DNA from: Competibacter_A sp037045535
GTDB lineage: Bacteria > Pseudomonadota > Gammaproteobacteria > Competibacterales > Competibacteraceae
NCBI GenBank assembly: GCA_037045535.1
Contig: JBAOHI010000002.1
Coordinates: 1-64,000, forward strand
DNA length: 64,000 nt
Reading direction: 5' to 3'
In this document: positions 1 through 9,607 of the stretch, piece after piece
Layout of the letters: each line of letters starts with the position of its first letter
Position numbering within the stretch: the first letter of the stretch is position 1
Notes under the pieces: model-generated
Database searches by the model: none
Told to the model about the DNA's origin: nothing
The model's input: only the letters and a program-made list of their open reading frames with translations
Position numbers and translations under genes: made by a program

Positions 1-210
1 CGAACTCGGGATGAGTCCGTACGCTTTCGATGCATCGCACCTTCCACATTGTTAAAGAGCTATCCGCTTCCGATTCGTTGGAATCGGGCGGGTGGCGTTG
101 AGCCGATACCGCAACTCTCTCGGTTACTCGTCGCGGGGTACCGCGCCAGTCCATGATGAGTTGAGGTATCGGGTCGGGTCCAGCAGGCCAGAGCGGTCCA
201 ATCGGTCGGG

Positions 211-286
211 TGGTGGAGCCAGGCGGGTTCGAACCGCCGACCCCCGGCTTGCAAAGCCGGTGCTCTCCCGGCTGAGCTATGGCCCC
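211..286 (-). tRNA. tRNA-Ala (anticodon TGC)
   Basis: 76-nt cloverleaf on the minus strand with an encoded 3' CCA (TGG at 211-213), the T-loop GGTTCGAAC and anticodon TGC in the loop around 250. It sits in the 16S-23S spacer, just downstream of tRNA-Ile, as in most gammaproteobacterial rRNA operons. About 210 bases of spacer follow to the window edge; the 23S gene must lie beyond it. Confidence 0.97.
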
Positions 287-291
287 ACGGT

Positions 292-368
<77 letters not shown>

Positions 369-424
369 GCGCTCGGCTGTCGATAGGTCGTTGTGGAGGG
401 GGCTCGCGCGTCATGAGCTCTCGT

Positions 425-1949
<1,525 letters not shown>

Positions 1950-2328
1950 AACTCTTCGCTCTATAACTTCATTACTTCAAAACTCTTCGCCCAAAAATCC
2001 CTTCAGAATCCCCACAGCACCGCAAATCGCAGCACTACGAAAATCCCTCCAGTGAACTCGCAGGCTACCCATCACCCGCAAGCCCCCTCCACAACAACCT
2101 ATCCTCTCTTTGAAGGAACCATGCCACATCCTTGGCTTTGACTAAGCTTTGCTTCCTTGCTTTCCATCTCTATGATGGGAAAACGCTATTATAGCCAGCG
2201 ATATTAGCCAAATCAAGCTATAAAAGAAGTTTCTAGAAAAATTCGTTTTTTTATTTATTTATCAATCCATTGAAACAAACAGGGCGGCTCCCTACTCCGT
2301 CGGGACCAATCAACCCGGGCGAGAGATT
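1950..2328 (-). other. rRNA operon leader and upstream region
   Basis: No protein gene is seen here. The part next to the 16S is the transcribed leader (minus strand), C/A-rich on the plus strand. The part from about 2180 to 2280 is AT-rich and holds the rRNA promoter and a probable UP element. The livG stop codon lies at 2329, so the rRNA promoter starts only about 110 bases after the liv operon on the same strand. Confidence 0.6.
2188..2216 (-). promoter_or_regulatory. rRNA operon promoter (-35 TTGATT, -10 TATAAT)
   Basis: Read on the minus strand, TTGATT (2216-2211) is followed by exactly 17 bases and TATAAT (2193-2188). Upstream of it, to about 2280, the minus strand is a run of A and T tracts (for example AAATAAATAAAAAAACG), as expected for an UP element that boosts rRNA promoters. 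Predicted start of transcription is near 2180, giving a leader of about 230 nt before 16S. Confidence 0.8.
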
Positions 2329-2875
2329 TTACACGTCATCCCCGGTGCCCAGATAAGCTTCAATGACTTTTGGATCAAAACGCACCTGCTCGGGTGGGCC
2401 TTCGGCAATCTTGCTGCCGTATTCCAGCACCACCAGCTTCTCGCAGGCGCGCATCACCAACCGCATATCATGTTCAATCAGTAGAATCGTGATACCGCGC
2501 GCTCGAATTTGCATGATCAACCCGATCAGCGCTTCGGTTTCCTGTTCGTTCATGCCACCGGCTGGCTCATCCAAAACGAGTAAGCGTGGCTGAGTTGCCA
2601 GCGCCCGGGCGATTTCCAAGCGCCGCTGATCGCCATAGGGTAAATTTTTCGCCACTGTTAGCGATTGTTCGCCCAGACCGACGAATTCAAGTTCTCGAAC
2701 CGCGCGCTCGACCGCTTCCTGTTCCGAACGCTGCTGAGATGGCAAACGCAGCATGGCAGCAATAATTCCACCACGCATCCGATAATGACAACCAGCCAGT
2801 ACGTTTTCCAGCGCGGTCAACTGCTGGAACAGGCGGATATTTTGAAATGTTCGGGCAATGCCCAACATGATAATA

Positions 2876-3775
2876 ACCATTGGTGCTAGTTTTATTCACA
2901 GATTGAATTCGGCGATGGACAACGGTATGAAGCCATGTTTATCGGGCTTGAGGCCATTCCATTGGATGAGCAAGTTGAAGGCGGCGACGGTGAACGCCAG
3001 CCGCGCCAAGACGTAATCGACCACCCGATGCATGATCTTTTTGAAATGGCTGATCAGGGTCAGCATCGAGAACACGGTTTCGATCAGCATGCGGTCGTTC
3101 CAGGTGCCGCGCCGGCAGAGCTTGAGATTGAGCGGATCGCCGGCGCGGGCGTGGAAGCCGGTATCGGCCAAGATGACCATACGCTCTTGGAAGTGCTGAA
3201 TCAGGGGATGAAACCAGGTGTCGTGGGCGTTGGCCGGCAGGCCCATCCAACCGACGACTTCACCCCGGTGGTTGGCCAGCAGGCACAATTTAACCCCCAC
3301 GATCCAGCGGTGGTTAGAGAGTCCTTTACGACCGATCTGGGCCGGGCGGCGCCCCTGTCGAATCGGATGGATCAATTCGATGCCGTAACTATCGACAACA
3401 CCCAACAGCGTTGGCGGCGCCAGGAACAACAACGTCCACTGTTGATGGGTCTTGAACTGACGAAACAACCGGGTCCGCTCGGGCAAGTGAGGAAACAGCG
3501 GGTGGTAATCCCGCGTCAGCCAGCGATAGAACGCGCGGTTGCCGACCCCCTTCAAGGCGTGCAGCACCCCCAAAGTCACGATTTCACTGGGCCACAGCAC
3601 CGCTTGGGCGTGTTTGGGCAAGGCGCGCATCCGGTCGTCGATCCGGCAGAACAAATCCGTGATGAAGTCGATGGTGGTCATGGCCGCTCTCCTCTCGCTG
3701 TCAACCGCTCAACTTGACAAAATCGACATAAGGGCGATCGTGGCCGCTTCAACCTAAAAAACTAGCACCAATGGT
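2876..3775 (-). mobile_element. IS982-like insertion sequence, 900 bp
   Basis: The element is bounded by near-perfect inverted repeats beginning ACCATTGGTGCTAGTTTT at 2876 and in reverse complement ending at 3775. It is flanked by identical 5-bp direct repeats TAATA (2871-2875 and 3776-3780), the target-site duplication. It holds one transposase gene in the same orientation as livG. Ends starting ACC and a variable-length duplication fit the IS982 family, but the family call rests on remembered protein similarity. Intact ends, duplication and gene suggest a recent insertion. Confidence 0.9.
2896..3681 (-). CDS. IS982-like transposase
   Basis: 261-residue DDE-type transposase filling the IS. 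A candidate acidic core is visible: VVDSYGIEL near residue 116, LADTGFHA near 192 and MLIETVFSML near 220. The basic RRGTWND stretch lies between the second and third. The start at 3681 has GGAGAG in front of it. The sequence is intact, with no frameshift. A different DDE family (IS4/IS5-like) is possible; the domain layout and ACC ends favour IS982. Confidence 0.8.
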   Translation of the reverse strand: MTTIDFITDLFCRIDDRMRALPKHAQAVLWPSEIVTLGVLHALKGVGNRAFYRWLTRDYHPLFPHLPERTRLFRQFKTHQQWTLLFLAPPTLLGVVDSYGIELIHPIRQGRRPAQIGRKGLSNHRWIVGVKLCLLANHRGEVVGWMGLPANAHDTWFHPLIQHFQERMVILADTGFHARAGDPLNLKLCRRGTWNDRMLIETVFSMLTLISHFKKIMHRVVDYVLARLAFTVAAFNLLIQWNGLKPDKHGFIPLSIAEFNL

Positions 3776-4008
3776 TAATACGGTGGGTCCGTAGCCCGTT
3801 AAGCCGCGTGCCGGCAAACGCGATTTCGCCACGATCCGGCCGATAGTTACCGGTGATCAGATTGAACACGGTGGTCTTACCAGCGCCGTTGGGACCGATC
3901 AAACCCACCACTGAGCCGGCTTCGACCGAGAGCGACACACCATTGACGGCCACCAGACCACCAAAATTTTTGGTCAGATTTTGTAGACTTAGCAGCGCCA
4001 TTCTCTTT

Positions 4009-4929
4009 TCAAGACCGCCCTTGCGCCGGCAACAGTCCCTGCGACCGAAATACCATCATCACCATCATCACCAACCCGAACACCAGCATCCGCGCCCCGG
4101 CGAATTCCCGGAATAATTCCGGTAGGCCAACCACTAGAAACGAGGCCAGCAACACGCCCGCAATATTTCCCGCGCCACCGAGAATCACGATCATGAACAG
4201 CACGACCGATTCCCAAAAGCTGAATGACTCCGGCGAGATGATCGTCATCTTGGTGGCGAACAAAGTACCGACCATGCCTGCCCAAGCCGCGCCCAGCCCA
4301 AACGCCGCCAACTTATAATAATCGGTGTCGATGCCGTTGCCCTCCGCCGCCACTTCGTCCTCGCGCAGATAATTCAGCGCCCGCCCGAATCGCGACCGTT
4401 TTAGCCGCAGGAATAGGAAAATGGTCAGCGCAACGCAACCCCAGATCAGATAAAAAAACTCCTGTGGTTGGCGAATCGTCAAACCGAACAGCTTTGGGCG
4501 GCTGATGCCGAAGATGCCGTTGGCACCGCCGGTAATACCGAACACGTCGTTGATCAGGGCGATGCGGATGATTTCACCCACCCCGATGGTGACGATCATC
4601 AGATAATCGCCGCGTAGATGGATGACAGGTCGCGCCACCAGCAACGCAAACACGCCGGCCACCGCGCCGCTCAACGGCAGCGTCCACAGAATCGGAATCT
4701 GATAACGAGTATTGAGGATGGCGGCGGTATAGGCGCCCATCGCGTAAAACGCGGCGTGCCCCATGTTAAACAGCCCAGCTTCGCCCAAAATCAGATTAAG
4801 GCTGAGCGCCAACAGCGCGTACAGGCCGATACTGTTGAGTACATCTACCTGATAGGCATCGAGGAAGAGCGGGGCAACGCTCAACAACGCAGCGGATAAT
4901 CCGGCAACAGCAAGACCGGCACGGTTCAT
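4009..4929 (-). CDS. livM: Branched-chain amino-acid ABC transporter permease LivM
   Basis: Inner-membrane permease of the LIV system, pairing with LivH to form the channel. About 306 residues with 8-9 hydrophobic segments and the family motif LGEAGLFNMGHAAFYAMGAY near residues 48-67. The permease loop that contacts the ATPase (FGRALNYLREDEVAAEGNGID) follows at about 200. The start at 4929 is chosen because ATGA overlaps the livH stop; an upstream in-frame start would run deep into livH. Operon order is livK-livH-livM-livG on the minus strand. Confidence 0.92.
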   Translation of the reverse strand: MNRAGLAVAGLSAALLSVAPLFLDAYQVDVLNSIGLYALLALSLNLILGEAGLFNMGHAAFYAMGAYTAAILNTRYQIPILWTLPLSGAVAGVFALLVARPVIHLRGDYLMIVTIGVGEIIRIALINDVFGITGGANGIFGISRPKLFGLTIRQPQEFFYLIWGCVALTIFLFLRLKRSRFGRALNYLREDEVAAEGNGIDTDYYKLAAFGLGAAWAGMVGTLFATKMTIISPESFSFWESVVLFMIVILGGAGNIAGVLLASFLVVGLPELFREFAGARMLVFGLVMMVMMVFRSQGLLPAQGRS

Positions 4930-5831
4930 ATCTTGTCGGCCACTCGTTCGCCCAACAATCCGGTGGGCCGGACGATAAGGATCAAAATCAGCACGCAAAA
5001 TGCGATAGCGTCCTTCCACGCGATGGAAATGTAGGCCGCACCCAGCGCCTCAATCACACCCAACAACAATCCGCCTACCATTGCGCCGGGAATGTTGCCG
5101 ATACCGCCGAGAATCGCGGCAGTGAATGCTTTCATGCCGTAAACCCAGCCCATGGTGAAATTAATCTGGCCGTAGTACAGGCCCACCATGAGCCCCGCCA
5201 CGCCACCCAGTGCCGGTCCCAACAGAAACACCAACAGGATCACCCGATCCACATCGATGCCCATCAGTCGCGCCGCATCCTGGTCGATGGCGGCGGCGCG
5301 AATGGCCGTACCGATCCTGGTTTTTTGGATAAACAGGTAGAGCGCTACCATCATCAGCACTGATGCCAGCACGATCAGCACCCGCATCAACGGCAGATAT
5401 AGGCCGAACAGATCGAATGTGACAGCGGGCAAAATGTCGTCGGGATAAACTTGAAAGCGGGCACCATAAATCAGCATCAAGGTGTTTTGCAGAAAGATCG
5501 ATGCCCCCAGTGCCGATACCACTGCCGATAGTCGGGGCGATTTCCGCAGGGGACGATAGGCCGCCCGCTCCAGAACCGCGCCCAGGACTGCCACCAACCC
5601 CATCACCATCAGTACCAAAATCAGCAGGCCCAAGGCAAATCCCACTCGATCGGTCAGCGCCAGCGAGGTCAACAAAGTCAGACCAAGATAGGCGCCATAG
5701 GTAAACAAGTCGCCGTGGGCGAAGTTGATCAGTTTGAGCACGCCATAGACCATGGTGTAGCCCAAGGCGATCAGGGCGTAGATACCGCCCACGGCCAAGC
5801 CGTTGGTGAGTTGTTGCAGGAATTCTTCCAC
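4926..5831 (-). CDS. livH: Branched-chain amino-acid ABC transporter permease LivH
   Basis: Second inner-membrane permease of the LIV system. Motifs LTNGLAVGGIYALIALGYTM and KLINFAHGDLFTYGAY at the N terminus are typical, as is the GGIGNIPGAMVGG stretch near the C terminus. The start is uncertain. GTG at 5831 gives 301 residues, close to the usual 300-308; a TTG at 5912 would add 27 residues with no family resemblance. Neither has a good Shine-Dalgarno site. The stop overlaps the livM start (ATGA). Confidence 0.9.
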   Translation of the reverse strand: MEEFLQQLTNGLAVGGIYALIALGYTMVYGVLKLINFAHGDLFTYGAYLGLTLLTSLALTDRVGFALGLLILVLMVMGLVAVLGAVLERAAYRPLRKSPRLSAVVSALGASIFLQNTLMLIYGARFQVYPDDILPAVTFDLFGLYLPLMRVLIVLASVLMMVALYLFIQKTRIGTAIRAAAIDQDAARLMGIDVDRVILLVFLLGPALGGVAGLMVGLYYGQINFTMGWVYGMKAFTAAILGGIGNIPGAMVGGLLLGVIEALGAAYISIAWKDAIAFCVLILILIVRPTGLLGERVADKI

Positions 5832-5939
5832 GAGGGGATCGTGATTCAGGTCAGAGGGAGAGGAACGCCGAGTTACCGGCCAATGCTCGCACGGTTCAGC
5901 GGTTCTCTCCAAATTATGAAAAGTAATTGCGCCAGAGAC

Positions 5940-7067
5940 TTACAGCTTTTGCAACACGAACTTCCCGTCACCGTCCACTTTGTAAACTCGATACACCTCG
6001 CCTTCGCGGTCGCCCTTGGCATCGAAAGAAATAGTGCCACTCAGGCCGGAATAATTCTTGAGGTCTTTGTGCAGGTAGTCGGCGATCTTGTCGCCGTCGG
6101 TGGACTTGGCCCCCGCGATACCCGCCACCGCCACCTGGAAACCGTCACCGGCCAATACCGCCCAAATTGAGGGTGGCAATTCATTATATTTCTTCTGATA
6201 AGAGGTCAGAAATGCCCTGGCATCCGCCGTATCCAAATCCTGCGGTTGTGGCGGGCTGAGAAAATAGAAACCCTCGGCAGCTTTGCCAGCGATCTTGACC
6301 AGATCGACATTGTTAGTGGCATCGCCACCGATGAACGGGACGTTCCAATTCATCCCTTTTTTCTGCTTCAGCAGTAAGCCCGCCTCTGGATAATAGCCGG
6401 TGAACAGCACCACGTCCGGGCCGGCGCTCTTGAGCTTGGTCAGGATGGCCGTATAGTCGTTTTCCTTAGGGGTCAATGCATCGAAAAACACGACGGCTGC
6501 ACCTTTCTTCTTCAGCAGTGCATTGGCCTCGTCGGCCAAACCCTTGGCGTAGGAGGTGCTGTCATGCAGGACGGCAACCTTTTTAAAGCCAAGCTTCTCG
6601 ATGGTTTGGACTGCCATGCGGCCCTGCTCGTCGTCACGCGGCGCAGTGCGGAAGAAATGCTTGAAGCCCTTTTCAGTCAAGCGGATGGCAGTAGAGCCAT
6701 TGGCAATCTGTGGGATCTTGGCCTCATCGTAAATGGCTTGGCTGGCCTCGGTTACCGAAGAGCCGTAGGTACCAACCACCGCCACCACGCCCTTGGTGGT
6801 CAGCCGTTGCGCGGCCAGCGAGGCGGTGCGCGGATCGCCGCCATCATCCTCGGTCACAACCTCGATCTGTTTACCGAGCACGCCACCCTTGGTATTTTGC
6901 TGCTCGGCCAGCAATTCGACGATTTTCTTCATGCCTTGGCCTTCGCTAGCCCAGGAACCGGTGAGTGGAGCCATCAGACCGATCTTGATCGTATCCGCCG
7001 CCTGTACGGTGGTGGATACGATCAGACCCACTGCCGCCACGACCGACGCCAACAACTGCTTCTTCAT
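5940..7067 (-). CDS. livK: Branched-chain amino-acid ABC transporter substrate-binding protein
   Basis: Periplasmic binding protein, 375 residues. An N-terminal signal peptide (MKKQLLASVVAAVG...TVQA, cleavage near residue 23) precedes the mature start IKIGLMAPLTGSWASEGQG. A type I binding fold follows, with VGTYGSS, IANGSTA and the hinge region VLFTGYYPEAG. The start at 7067 has GGAGACAATCC in front. First gene of the liv operon. The true ligand could be leucine, another branched amino acid or an amide, since this family is broad. Confidence 0.9.
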   Translation of the reverse strand: MKKQLLASVVAAVGLIVSTTVQAADTIKIGLMAPLTGSWASEGQGMKKIVELLAEQQNTKGGVLGKQIEVVTEDDGGDPRTASLAAQRLTTKGVVAVVGTYGSSVTEASQAIYDEAKIPQIANGSTAIRLTEKGFKHFFRTAPRDDEQGRMAVQTIEKLGFKKVAVLHDSTSYAKGLADEANALLKKKGAAVVFFDALTPKENDYTAILTKLKSAGPDVVLFTGYYPEAGLLLKQKKGMNWNVPFIGGDATNNVDLVKIAGKAAEGFYFLSPPQPQDLDTADARAFLTSYQKKYNELPPSIWAVLAGDGFQVAVAGIAGAKSTDGDKIADYLHKDLKNYSGLSGTISFDAKGDREGEVYRVYKVDGDGKFVLQKL

Positions 7068-7372
7068 GGATTGTCTCCTCAATGGGCTAGGAACCCGTCG
7101 ATCCCCAGAACCCGATCAGTGCTTTTTAGAATCGCTCAACGATAGCATCGAAGCTGAAAAAGCGCCAAACTTGGTACATAGAATATCCTCTAAAAATGAC
7201 GCCTTAGGACGAATGCCCACGTTGCCCTGCTCACCATCGGCACCGTTACCAAGCGCACCCGGATTGGTGGCCACCGTCCGCCATAAGTGACAGGATGTGA
7301 GCGGGGTCAGATAGCCGTGCACGGATCTTCCCTATCCAGCCATAAAAACGTCATCCTAGTGTGTTGATCGAT
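7068..7372. other. Intergenic region between livK and ttcA
   Basis: About 305 bases. Both flanking genes are on the minus strand, so this should contain the livK promoter and the end of the ttcA transcript. No convincing -35/-10 pair, hairpin or RNA gene is seen. Short ORFs here have no protein-like composition. Confidence 0.4.
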
Positions 7373-8266
7373 TCAGCTTAACCAGGCTTGCAGCGGCTCG
7401 ACCAGAGGGCTCTCCTCGTCCTCATGCCCCCTGATCAGCCAATCCGGCGCCCGGCCGTCGTTGCGTGCACCCAGCTTGGCGAAATCAAACAGTGCCGTGT
7501 CAGCCAGATGCGAAGGCGCCACGTTTTGCAAGGCAGCGAAGATGTTTTCCACCCGCCCCGGAAACTGTCGGTCCCACTGCCGCAGCATCGCCTTGATCGC
7601 CTGACGTTGCAGGTTCGGCTGTGAACCACACAGGTTGCAGGGAATGATTGGAAACTGGCGAATTTCGGCATAAGCAGCCAGATCGCTTTCTTTACAGTAC
7701 GCCAGCGGGCGGATCACGACATGGCGGCCATCATCGCTCAGCAGCTTGGGCGGCATCGCCTTGAGTTTGCCGCCGTGAAACAGATTGAGAAATAAAGTTT
7801 CCACAATGTCGTCGCGATGATGGCCCAGGGCAATTTTGCTCATGCCTTGCTCGGCGGCGAAGGTGTACAAAACTCCCCGCCGTAACCGAGAACACAACCC
7901 GCAGGTGGTTTTCCCCTCTGGAATGACCCGCTTGACGACACTATAGGTATCCTGTTCGATGATATGGAAAGGAACGTCGATACTCCGCAGATAATCGGGC
8001 AGGACGTGCTCGGGAAATCCGGGCTGCTTCTGATCCAGATTAACTGCCACCAACTCAAACCGCACCGGCGCCCGTAGTTGCAAATTGCGCAGGATATCGA
8101 GCATGACGAAAGAGTCCTTACCGCCGGACAGACAAACCATCACCCGGTCGCCCTCCTCGATCATGTTGAGGTCCTGGATGGCCCGGCCGACGTTCCGCCG
8201 CAGGCGCTTGTGAAGCTTGTTACAATTCAGTTGCTGTTTTCTGACGGGCACCGTCATCGTCATCAC
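7373..8266 (-). CDS. ttcA: tRNA 2-thiocytidine(32) synthetase TtcA
   Basis: Adds sulfur to cytidine-32 of several tRNAs, using ATP and an iron-sulfur cluster. The 297-residue protein has the PP-loop SGGKDSFVML near residue 48. Its two CxxC motifs, CGLC near 122 and CNLC near 211, hold the cluster. GHHRDDIVETLFLNLF is the family motif. Length is normal for the family. Stand-alone gene; downstream neighbour is livK on the same strand, 305 bases away. Confidence 0.94.
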   Translation of the reverse strand: MMTMTVPVRKQQLNCNKLHKRLRRNVGRAIQDLNMIEEGDRVMVCLSGGKDSFVMLDILRNLQLRAPVRFELVAVNLDQKQPGFPEHVLPDYLRSIDVPFHIIEQDTYSVVKRVIPEGKTTCGLCSRLRRGVLYTFAAEQGMSKIALGHHRDDIVETLFLNLFHGGKLKAMPPKLLSDDGRHVVIRPLAYCKESDLAAYAEIRQFPIIPCNLCGSQPNLQRQAIKAMLRQWDRQFPGRVENIFAALQNVAPSHLADTALFDFAKLGARNDGRAPDWLIRGHEDEESPLVEPLQAWLS

Positions 8267-8334
8267 CTCGGGAACCGTTCACGCGGTGGGAAACTTTATC
8301 CGAAACCCGATTCGATCGCCTCAAATTCCATACC

Positions 8335-8363
8335 TTGCCGGACGCTAACCAGGGGACTAGACT
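8335..8363 (+). promoter_or_regulatory. Candidate promoter (-35 TTGCCG, 17 bp, -10 TAGACT)
   Basis: TTGCCG at 8335-8340 and TAGACT at 8358-8363 with 17-bp spacing, about 100 bases before the DUF465 gene. The same two hexamers with the same spacing occur before metX (22517-22545), and 15 bases around the -10 (GACTAGACTCCCCTC) are identical at both places. This repetition is what supports the call. Confidence 0.5.
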
Positions 8364-8463
8364 CCCCTCTCGTGATCACGGTTCACGCCGCGCGTCGGGA
8401 GTTTACCCCGTCCCGGCCTGCCGGACTGGACATACTAACCGCCCTTTGATCGGAGAACTCCGC

Positions 8464-8670
8464 ATGGAGACCCACGACATCGAACACTACAAACATCGAC
8501 TCGTCGAACTACGCACCGAACACCGCGACCTCGACGATGTCATCACTCGCCTTGCCAAGGATCCCTTGGTCGATGAATTAGAACTAAAGCGCCTGAAAAA
8601 GCGCAAGCTCATGCTCAAGGATCTCATCGCCCAACTGGAAAGCAAATTGATCCCCGACCTCAACGCCTGA
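8464..8670 (+). CDS. DUF465 (YdcH-like) small coiled-coil protein
   Basis: 68 residues, start at 8464 preceded by CGGAGAACTCC. The sequence is a two-helix hairpin rich in Lys/Glu/Leu (HYKHRLVELRTEHRDLDDVI, then LELKRLKKRKLMLKDLIAQL), the DUF465/YdcH pattern. The molecular role of this family is not established. It is convergent with the phasin-like gene downstream. Confidence 0.85.
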   Translation: METHDIEHYKHRLVELRTEHRDLDDVITRLAKDPLVDELELKRLKKRKLMLKDLIAQLESKLIPDLNA

Positions 8671-8740
8671 CCCGCTTAAAACCCGCAGGGTCGTCCGGCT
8701 TTGCGGCCCGGGCGGCTCCTCGCCTCCGCCAAGCATTCGA

Positions 8741-9232
8741 TTAAAGCGGCTTGGCCTGTTTTCGCGAATACAGATCCTTGGCCTGGCCGACCCAATCATC
8801 TCGGCGAATACGGCCGCTCGATTTAATCATGCCTGACTCCAAGTGGCTGATTTCAGCATCGGTCAACACAGCGAGTTGCCGATAGCTCCAAATCCCGGCG
8901 GCATTTAGCTTGCCTTCCAGGATCGGCCCGATCCCGTTGATCTGTTTCAAATCGTCCCGTTCCGCCGACGGGGCGGAAAAACCGCAAGTCTGACGCTCGG
9001 CGGTCAGGGTCTGGAGCAAGCTGCTGAGTTCCTCTAGCCGCTGCGCGATGCCCTGTAAATCATCGCGGGTCGGCACGCCCAACTGTTTCAAAGCGCTCGC
9101 TACCCGATCCTCAAACAATCGCTCCAGGTTATTGGGTGCATCGGTGGCTGGGATCTTGGCGTTCTCAACCACACCTTTGGCCCCATCCACCCGTTCTTTA
9201 ACTTCACCGACAGTCTTCTCTGCCAGTTTCAC
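8741..9232 (-). CDS. Phasin-like protein with a helix-hairpin-helix C-terminal domain
   Basis: 163 residues. The first half is amphipathic helix and ends in VASALKQLGVPTRDDLQGIA and RLEELSSLLQTL, the motif seen in PhaF/PhaI granule-associated phasins. The second half (from about residue 93) is LKQINGIGPILEGKLNAAG followed by WSYRQLAVLTDAEI, a helix-hairpin-helix fold also found fused to respiratory and ribosomal proteins. I infer a polyhydroxyalkanoate-granule or nucleoid-associated role. No PHA synthase gene is in the window, so this is not confirmed by context. Confidence 0.6.
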   Translation of the reverse strand: MKLAEKTVGEVKERVDGAKGVVENAKIPATDAPNNLERLFEDRVASALKQLGVPTRDDLQGIAQRLEELSSLLQTLTAERQTCGFSAPSAERDDLKQINGIGPILEGKLNAAGIWSYRQLAVLTDAEISHLESGMIKSSGRIRRDDWVGQAKDLYSRKQAKPL

Positions 9233-9607
9233 GATTGAATCCCCACAATTACCCCACCCTTCTCAATCCGTGGATCCACCGGCTTGCCGGCTCATTGCCG
9301 CACCTTGCCCCCACCGCCTTAGCTTGACCAATCCTCACTTCGGAAATGCTGTGCTCGATATCGTCGCTCATTCATCGTACTCCGTTAACTCCTGCCCCGT
9401 TCCAATCAACTTTTAAATGAACCGTAGCAAGCCCTGCTAGTGCAAGCACCCTAACCTCCACCCCCAATCTCCCCTTCTTCGCAATGCATGCCCGAACCTC
9501 CCGCTCTAGGCTCACGGTTATGTTAAAGTAACAAGTAGTTTTACCCGATTCGACCAAGCCACTGCGCTTCATCGGATCGAATTCACCCGGAACCCGACCG
9601 ATCCCCC
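9233..9607. other. Intergenic region before the DUF349 gene
   Basis: About 375 bases between two divergent genes, so promoters for both should be here. A locally AT-rich stretch (GTTATGTTAAAGTAACAAG near 9520) is the likeliest promoter area for the plus-strand gene, but no clean hexamer pair is seen. No RNA gene or repeat recognised. Confidence 0.35.

Larger units (their letters stand above)
2329..4001 (-). pseudogene. livG: Branched-chain amino-acid ABC transporter ATPase LivG, split by an IS
   Basis: LivG is one of two ATPases that power uptake of leucine, isoleucine and valine. The N-terminal part (4001 to about 3776) has the Walker A motif GPNGAGKTT. The C-terminal part (to 2329) has an ABC signature (LPYGDQRRLEIARAL), Walker B LLVLDEP and the H-loop IEHDM. 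A 900-bp IS plus a 5-bp duplication separates them after residue Arg-Ile of HRI. Removing 905 bp restores one 255-residue frame, the same length as E. coli LivG, and joins HRI to IMLGIARTF. The gene starts 7 bases after livM stops. No livF follows. The protein cannot be made intact, so the transporter is probably inactive unless another ATPase substitutes. Confidence 0.93.

Noticed and set aside
2935..3717. 260-codon ORF opposite the IS982 transposase
   Set aside because: It is a mirror of the transposase on the other strand; the transposase has family motifs and a ribosome site, this does not.
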